A DNA stretch of 64,000 nt from the NCBI GenBank assembly GCA_002205125.1, contig NIOE01000012.1, positions 210,327 to 274,326 of the forward strand. The letters run 5' to 3'. This DNA comes from Roseateles noduli (GTDB lineage Bacteria; Pseudomonadota; Gammaproteobacteria; Burkholderiales; Burkholderiaceae_C). The translations under genes and the position numbers were made by a program. This document shows, piece after piece, positions 63,975 through 64,000 of the stretch. The notes below the pieces were generated by a model. It was not told the origin of the DNA and did not search any database. It was given only the letters and a program-made list of their open reading frames with translations. The stretch's first letter is position 1, and each line of letters starts with the position of its first letter.

Positions 63975-64000
63975 CTCGCTTCTGCGCTGCTGACGACAAG

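Overview
The window is about 64 kb of high-GC (roughly 68-70 percent by eye) bacterial chromosome. The gene content and gene order point to a betaproteobacterium of the order Burkholderiales, most likely near the Roseateles/Mitsuaria/Rubrivivax group. This rests on the DUF1840 protein, the dac-dat-ybeD-lipB-lipA block, the PTS proteins EIIA/HPr/EI with no sugar permease, the OmpC-like trimeric porin, and the overall codon use. The taxonomy is an inference; no rRNA lies inside the window. I see no prophage, transposase, integron or CRISPR array. Nearly all of it looks like vertically inherited chromosome with a few accessory modules.

Layout. (1) 1-10955: a sugar-uptake locus. A truncated LacI-family regulator is followed by a flavin-dependent halogenase-like gene divergent from a TonB-dependent receptor, an ABC sugar-binding protein, two permeases, a GH1 beta-glucosidase and a glucokinase. 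A perfect 14-bp LacI-type palindrome and a near-copy sit on the -35 boxes of the two divergent promoters. The ATPase subunit is absent. (2) 11002-15138: an M13 metallopeptidase and a DMT-family exporter divergent from a LysR regulator, with a textbook LysR dyad between them. (3) 15245-20333: acyl-CoA degradation, with a crotonase, a PaaH-type 3-hydroxyacyl-CoA dehydrogenase, an IclR regulator of PcaR type and a PcaF/PaaJ-type thiolase. (4) 20534-25131: cyclic-di-GMP signalling (HD-GYP protein overlapping a PAS-GGDEF-EAL protein), DUF1840 and a histidine phosphatase. (5) 25215-31522: a sterol-desaturase-family protein, a porin, ruvAB with a LexA-box-like palindrome, and a NarL/NarX-type two-component pair. 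(6) 31615-35617: phoH and ybeY, both with lysine/alanine-rich tails, then a CorA-type transporter and hemB.

(7) 35700-43423: a candidate small RNA with an intrinsic terminator, hemJ, a VanZ-like protein, a thioredoxin-like ferredoxin, an alpha/beta hydrolase, a D,D-carboxypeptidase, a D-amino-acid transaminase, ybeD, lipB and lipA, with an antisense Sel1-repeat gene wedged before lipB. (8) 43585-55946: an M61 peptidase, then an MdtABC-type multidrug efflux operon with its own outer-membrane factor, and a TlpA-like thioredoxin. (9) 56057-63701: a degenerate kinase/receiver protein, a coupled CaiB/BaiF CoA-transferase and hydrolase pair, a small lipoprotein, and EIIA-HPr / acyltransferase / Enzyme I. 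(10) 63702-64000: non-coding DNA with two promoter-like elements that share a downstream box, resembling an rRNA-operon promoter region; the rRNA gene would lie beyond the window.

How the parts work together. The first locus would bring a beta-glucoside across the outer membrane (TonB receptor), bind it in the periplasm, import it (ABC permeases), hydrolyse it (GH1) and phosphorylate the glucose (glucokinase) under LacI control. The second metabolic block would oxidise acyl-CoA or dicarboxyl-CoA intermediates to acetyl-CoA. The strongest candidates for something not yet described are the structured RNA at 35700-35818, the histone-H1-like tails shared by adjacent phoH and ybeY, the kinase/receiver protein lacking its phospho-acceptors, and the halogenase built into a sugar-uptake regulon.
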